Below the pieces are notes generated by a model. The model was not told where the DNA came from and made no database searches. It saw nothing but the letters and a program-made list of their open reading frames with translations. Positions 24,117-27,500 of a stretch of DNA of 27,500 nt are shown here, one piece after another. Every line of letters begins with the position of its first letter. Within the stretch, counting starts at the first letter, position 1. Position numbers and translations under genes: made by a program. The DNA is from Botryococcus braunii (lineage: Eukaryota > Chlorophyta > Trebouxiophyceae): positions 42,501 through 70,000 of the forward strand of contig MVGU01000530.1 in assembly GCA_002005505.1 (NCBI GenBank), in the 5' to 3' direction.

Positions 24117-24201
<85 letters not shown>

Positions 24202-25701
24202 CCCCTCCCAACACAGGTTGGAGGGAGGGGACTATTATCCTATGCTTACGTCTGCGTTCCATTTGATGCCGCCCGATATGCAGAACCGATAACTTCACAT
24301 TAACAACAAAGAGCAGAGGGCTAAATGGCAAAGCACGGACGAAACGCCCCTCACGCCCAAAACAGTGGCGACCCTCCCCCCCCCCCCCCTTTTAAAAAAA
24401 GCGCAAACGTTTCTCTTTCGTTACCATCATCGTTCGAGAGCATAAAAATGAGTATGTCAAGAAGATGTAAGGAGCATGTTAGGAGGATTTAAGGAGGACG
24501 GAAGGTGCATGTAAGGAGGACGTAAGCAGGACCTGGGGAGGCAATAATTATTATAGGGAGAATGGTAGGCGGACATTGACGTACGCAGGATTGTGAAAGA
24601 GGATAGGAAGAGGAAATAAGGAAGACACCGGCAGATGTAACGACGATATGAGGAGGCCATGATGAGCAAATAACGACGGAGCACACGGGGGAAATGAGGA
24701 GATGTAACGAGGACATATATGGAGGGCACGAAGCAAGGGTAACGAGGACTTATGGATGAGGTATACGACGAAGGGGTGAACGACGAGGATAAGGTGAAGG
24801 TGGCGCTCACCGCTGGCAGACTCTCGCCAGAAGATGAGGCGGTCCTTGCCGAAGACTTGCAAGGAGGATATGACTGAGATGCAGGCCAGCAGCAGCATGG
24901 CCATCACCGCATTCCCCCTCACGGTCTCCAAGTCCCAGGCCGTGCCCTGCACAGCACCTGCCCCCGTCCTCCCACCCCTCTCCTCTCATGCACCTTCCTA
25001 ACGTTTACTGCTGGACAACCTCCCTATCAGCGCTCAACATCCACAAATGTTGCAAGAAGCATCCTGCTGAGAAGTACACCCCATGCAACTCCTACATGTC
25101 TTTGCAAGGGGTCCTGTTCTTGCTTGAGGGGCGGTCGAGGGGTGCTTGGGGGGGGGGGGGCGGTTTGTTTACACGTGCAGTCTCACCCTTTTGAGCCTTC
25201 GATTTCAAAAAAGGAAGATTGAGATACATCGGTCTGATGCCCGGGCAATGCGACAGGCGTCTTGCAAGGATTTCCCGCACAAAAAAGTATAAGCACTGAA
25301 TGGCACGATAAACCCGTGGGCACGCGTTTGCCGCTAGTTATACCTTGCGATCGAACTCCGATAATCGATGTCTTTGGAACTCAGCAAGCCTTATATCCCT
25401 GTAGTGCTTGCAAAACCGGTACTTATATGCGAAATGTTGAGACGATTTCAAGCTGAGACAAGCATAAGAGTCAGCCTTGCATATTTTAGCGATCCATGTG
25501 TGTGGTGAAACACGGACAAGTACTAGGTATAAACCCAGCTCTGGGCTGGGGACACCTTTACTGACCGACACAGCGCTGTTGAAGTGGGCCCAGCACACAT
25601 TCACGCACAGTTTCCCCCTCCCCTTCTCTCTCTCTTCTCTCTCTCCTCTCTCTCTTCTCCTTCTCTCGCTCTCCTCTCTCTCTCTCTCTCTTCTCTTCTC
25701 T

Positions 25702-25789
<88 letters not shown>

Positions 25790-25812
25790 TGTGTTGTGTG
25801 TGTGTGTGTGTG

Positions 25813-25843
<31 letters not shown>

Positions 25844-25887
25844 GCGTGTGTCTGTGTGTGTATGTGTGTGTGTGTGTGTGTGTTTGT

Positions 25888-25934
<47 letters not shown>

Positions 25935-26922
25935 TCCCCCTCTCTCACTCCCCCCCCCTCACACATACACACGCACACACACATGCGCGCGGGAATGCAC
26001 GCATGCACGAGCAAACGTATAGTGGAAGGGAAGAAGCAGGCAGATGGGAGACGGGATGGATGACAGCAGGGGTTCACCAATGACAATTGCGCTGCCGATA
26101 AAAAGCAGCAGGTCCACGAATTTGAGGCCCCAGCCCCGCACCCACTTGACACCTGCTCTCCGCAGCAGCAAGCGGAACTGTTTGGAGACCCGGGAACCCT
26201 GCGGTACCGCACCCTCTGGCCCCACTCCCATCCAAACAGTAGCCAGTAGACGGTCGTGCCTGAACCAGCCCACACCATCATTCAGCAACCGCAATCAGTC
26301 TCTAAGGAACCAAGCAGGGAACCCCTCCGCGGGATTCGGGTCTAGAGATTAGCGCTCTGGTTCAGGGTTAGTGGTTGAAGGTGGGGCAGGTACAAAGTCA
26401 CACAACCAGAAAGGCTTATGCCTCAGGCTAGGTGATGGGAGGTCCTGAGATCAGGATCCATTTCTAGAAATTGAGGTTCCAGTATCAGTCATGGGAATTC
26501 GCTTGTCGGCACTCCAGAGTTCCCGCCATCCAGGGTGTGTAAAGGTATGACGCCAGTTACTGAACGGTACCCCAGTAGTGTCAAAGAATCGGGATGATAG
26601 TTTAGGGCTCTCACCCCCATCTTCAATTTCCTAGCGTTAAACTTCTGGGGTGCCGTTCAGTAACTGTCGCCTCACTGTTACTGGCAAGAAGAGAGGATAA
26701 AGGGCGCCACATTCCCCCCCCCCCCCCGGGCAGGCCGATCGGAGAGGGGAATGGCATAGACAGGAGCGTACCGTGGGTGTGGATCCAGGACCCCCACGAG
26801 GAGCAGCAGGTACAGCAGGAGCTGCTCTTGAGGGGCGCCTCAGAAGGCGGCCCCTCGCCGGGCCCCCCTTCCATGTAACTGGACAGGGACGTGGCAAGCT
26901 CCGGGTCCACCCCGTCCCCTCT
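21308..26922 (-). CDS. ABCG (white-brown complex) half-transporter, transmembrane half; 5' end outside window
   Basis: Minus-strand exons 26922-26772 (least sure), 26215-26078, 24957-24811, 23914-23780, 23471-23298, 22824-22607 and 21541-21308 join in phase to 398 residues ending at TGA (21310-21308). They encode the ABCG membrane domain in order: a basic [20 protein letters not shown] helix; [18 protein letters not shown] with the family signature [51 protein letters not shown] then a [20 protein letters not shown] helix pair; [20 protein letters not shown]; and the last helix [20 protein letters not shown] with a polar tail. ABCG proteins export lipids, hormones or other compounds as dimers; the substrate cannot be told. 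The Walker/ABC-signature half should lie beyond 27500. Introns are GT-AG, and five of the six hold microsatellites, poly-C runs or repeats. Confidence 0.85.
22262..22431. repeat. Polypyrimidine tract and (CA)n in an ABCG intron
   Basis: C/T-rich sequence runs to about 22389 and passes into (CA)n to 22431. It lies in the 1.07-kb last ABCG intron (21542-22606). The remainder of that intron shows no exon. Confidence 0.9.
22905..23137. repeat. Interrupted (CA)n/(CG) microsatellite in an ABCG intron
   Basis: CA repeats broken by CGCGCG and CCCA stretches fill the middle of the intron at 22825-23297. A short near-repeat of CTGCGTTCACAG-CAA-GGGA follows at about 23184-23244, and a C/G homopolymer junction at 23252-23270. 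Confidence 0.9.
24000..24200. repeat. CG-rich, (CT)n and (CA)n compound microsatellite in an ABCG intron
   Basis: A GCGCGCGTGCGCGGGCGCGC stretch, poly-C, (CT)n (24081-24116) and about 40 CA units (24120-24200) follow one another in the intron at 23915-24810. A C13 run lies further on at about 24376-24389. Confidence 0.95.
24450..24800. repeat. Purine-rich cryptic minisatellite in an ABCG intron
   Basis: The plus strand is purine-rich with degenerate units such as ATGTAAGGAGGA, ATGTTAGGAGGA, TTTAAGGAGGAC, ATGTAACGAGGA and GTAACGAGGAC at irregular spacing of roughly 10-20 bases. The minus-strand frame across it only extends exon 24957-24811 past its donor and is not coding. Confidence 0.6.
25610..25940. 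repeat. Large (CT)n-(GT)n compound microsatellite in an ABCG intron
   Basis: About 155 bases of CT-rich repeat (25616-25772) pass into about 160 bases of GT-rich repeat with a few CG and TA interruptions. It lies in the 1.1-kb intron at 24958-26077, whose other parts show no exon. Confidence 0.95.
26554..26666. mobile_element. Small foldback element in an ABCG intron
   Basis: Arms of 22 bases (26554-26575 and 26645-26666) are inverted repeats with one mismatch, CAGTTACTGAACGG-ACCCCAG on the left and its complement on the right. They enclose 69 bases of non-coding sequence. The size and structure suit a MITE remnant or a stable intronic hairpin. Confidence 0.65.
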
Positions 26923-27500
26923 CTGCAACCCCGCCAGCCCCAGCTGTCGCTACCCGCCCTTTTCGGCCCGCTGGCCCGCTTTGATACCTTAGACTGAAAG
27001 AATCGGATGATATCAATGTCCCTCTTCCTTGAAAGTCATCAGGACGGACCAATCACCGAGCGCACCGAGCACTGAGAGAGTGGAAGGGCTAAAAGGCCCT
27101 CCATGTGGCAGGGGCAATGGTACCAAGGAAAAGCGGGGTTGTGCGCATGCAGTGGGTGCGGGCATTGTGTTGCCCCTTTTCAACCATGCACACCGTATCA
27201 GAGATGAAAATATGCAAATGACGACTGATTGAAAACAGTAAAACTCGGCCTGAGAGTTCGTGTGCAATAAATGCGTATATCTGAAGGCGGATGCTCCCAA
27301 TAACCTTGTCCTTTGCAGTGTTCCAAGGTAGACGTGGCTCGGCATGCATGCCCGCTAATTCAAAACGCAGGAACACAGGGCATCTGCACTTACGCTCGCG
27401 CGAATCCGAGCACACTGAAATGCTGCTCATATGGACACTTGCGGTGTTTGTTTTCCGTAATGCGCGCAGGCAAGTACTTGTTTCGAGCTCAACTGCCGAT
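26923..27500 (-). other. Upstream part of the ABCG gene; no exon recognised
   Basis: If the ABCG gene continues to the right, this is intron sequence. Minus-strand frames here (for example 27430-27089) show no ABC motif. A C13 run at about 26717-26729 lies in the following intron. The nucleotide-binding domain must be outside the window or missing. Confidence 0.45.

Noticed and set aside
24457..24952. Read-through of the ABCG exon into the purine-rich repeat
   Set aside because: The exon has a good donor (AGCG|GTGAGC) at 24811 that keeps phase with the next exon; the extension is low-complexity Ser/Tyr/Pro sequence.

Overview
The window is nuclear DNA from a eukaryote of the green-plant lineage. 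Genes are split by GT-AG introns, most introns are long and filled with microsatellites, and the central gene carries TDBD (TPL-binding domain of jasmonate signalling) modules, which I know only from streptophytes. A repeat-rich streptophyte alga or other non-flowering plant fits the long introns and the many (CA)n/(CT)n blocks. The sequence alone does not fix the species.

Layout: (1) 322-2774, minus strand: a complete five-exon gene for a cwf21-domain spliceosome protein (CWC21/SRRM2 family) with a charged coiled coil, an RS-like region and a Ser-rich tail. (2) 2775-4120: a divergent intergenic region with one unidentified protein-like minus-strand stretch. (3) 4121 to about 16430, plus strand: a large PHD-finger/GNAT acetyltransferase gene of the plant IDM1-like group. 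Eleven exons with matching splice phases encode TDBD1, PHD1, TDBD2, PHD2 and GNAT. Reading frame and phase suggest that it continues into a 1.6-kb exon with RGG boxes, basic patches and an AT-hook, then a small terminal exon. (4) 16431-21307: intergenic, with microsatellites, foldback elements, perfect palindromes and a dispersed repeat also found in an intron of the PHD gene. (5) 21308-26922, minus strand: the membrane half of an ABCG (white-brown complex) half-transporter. Its ATP-binding half would lie beyond the right edge.

The three genes belong to different processes (splicing, chromatin acetylation, membrane transport), and nothing in the sequence links them into one pathway. The first two are divergently transcribed and could share a promoter region. 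The most notable observations are the domain order of the PHD-GNAT protein (a full PHD finger between the two TDBDs), its probable RGG/AT-hook extension, a decayed tandem duplicate of the TDBD2 exon end with its splice donor, an organelle-type tRNA-Leu(UAG) remnant in an intron, and a run of ABCG exons that are all symmetric phase 1-1.

All exon borders were worked out by hand from splice consensus, frame and phase continuity. None is supported by transcript data here.
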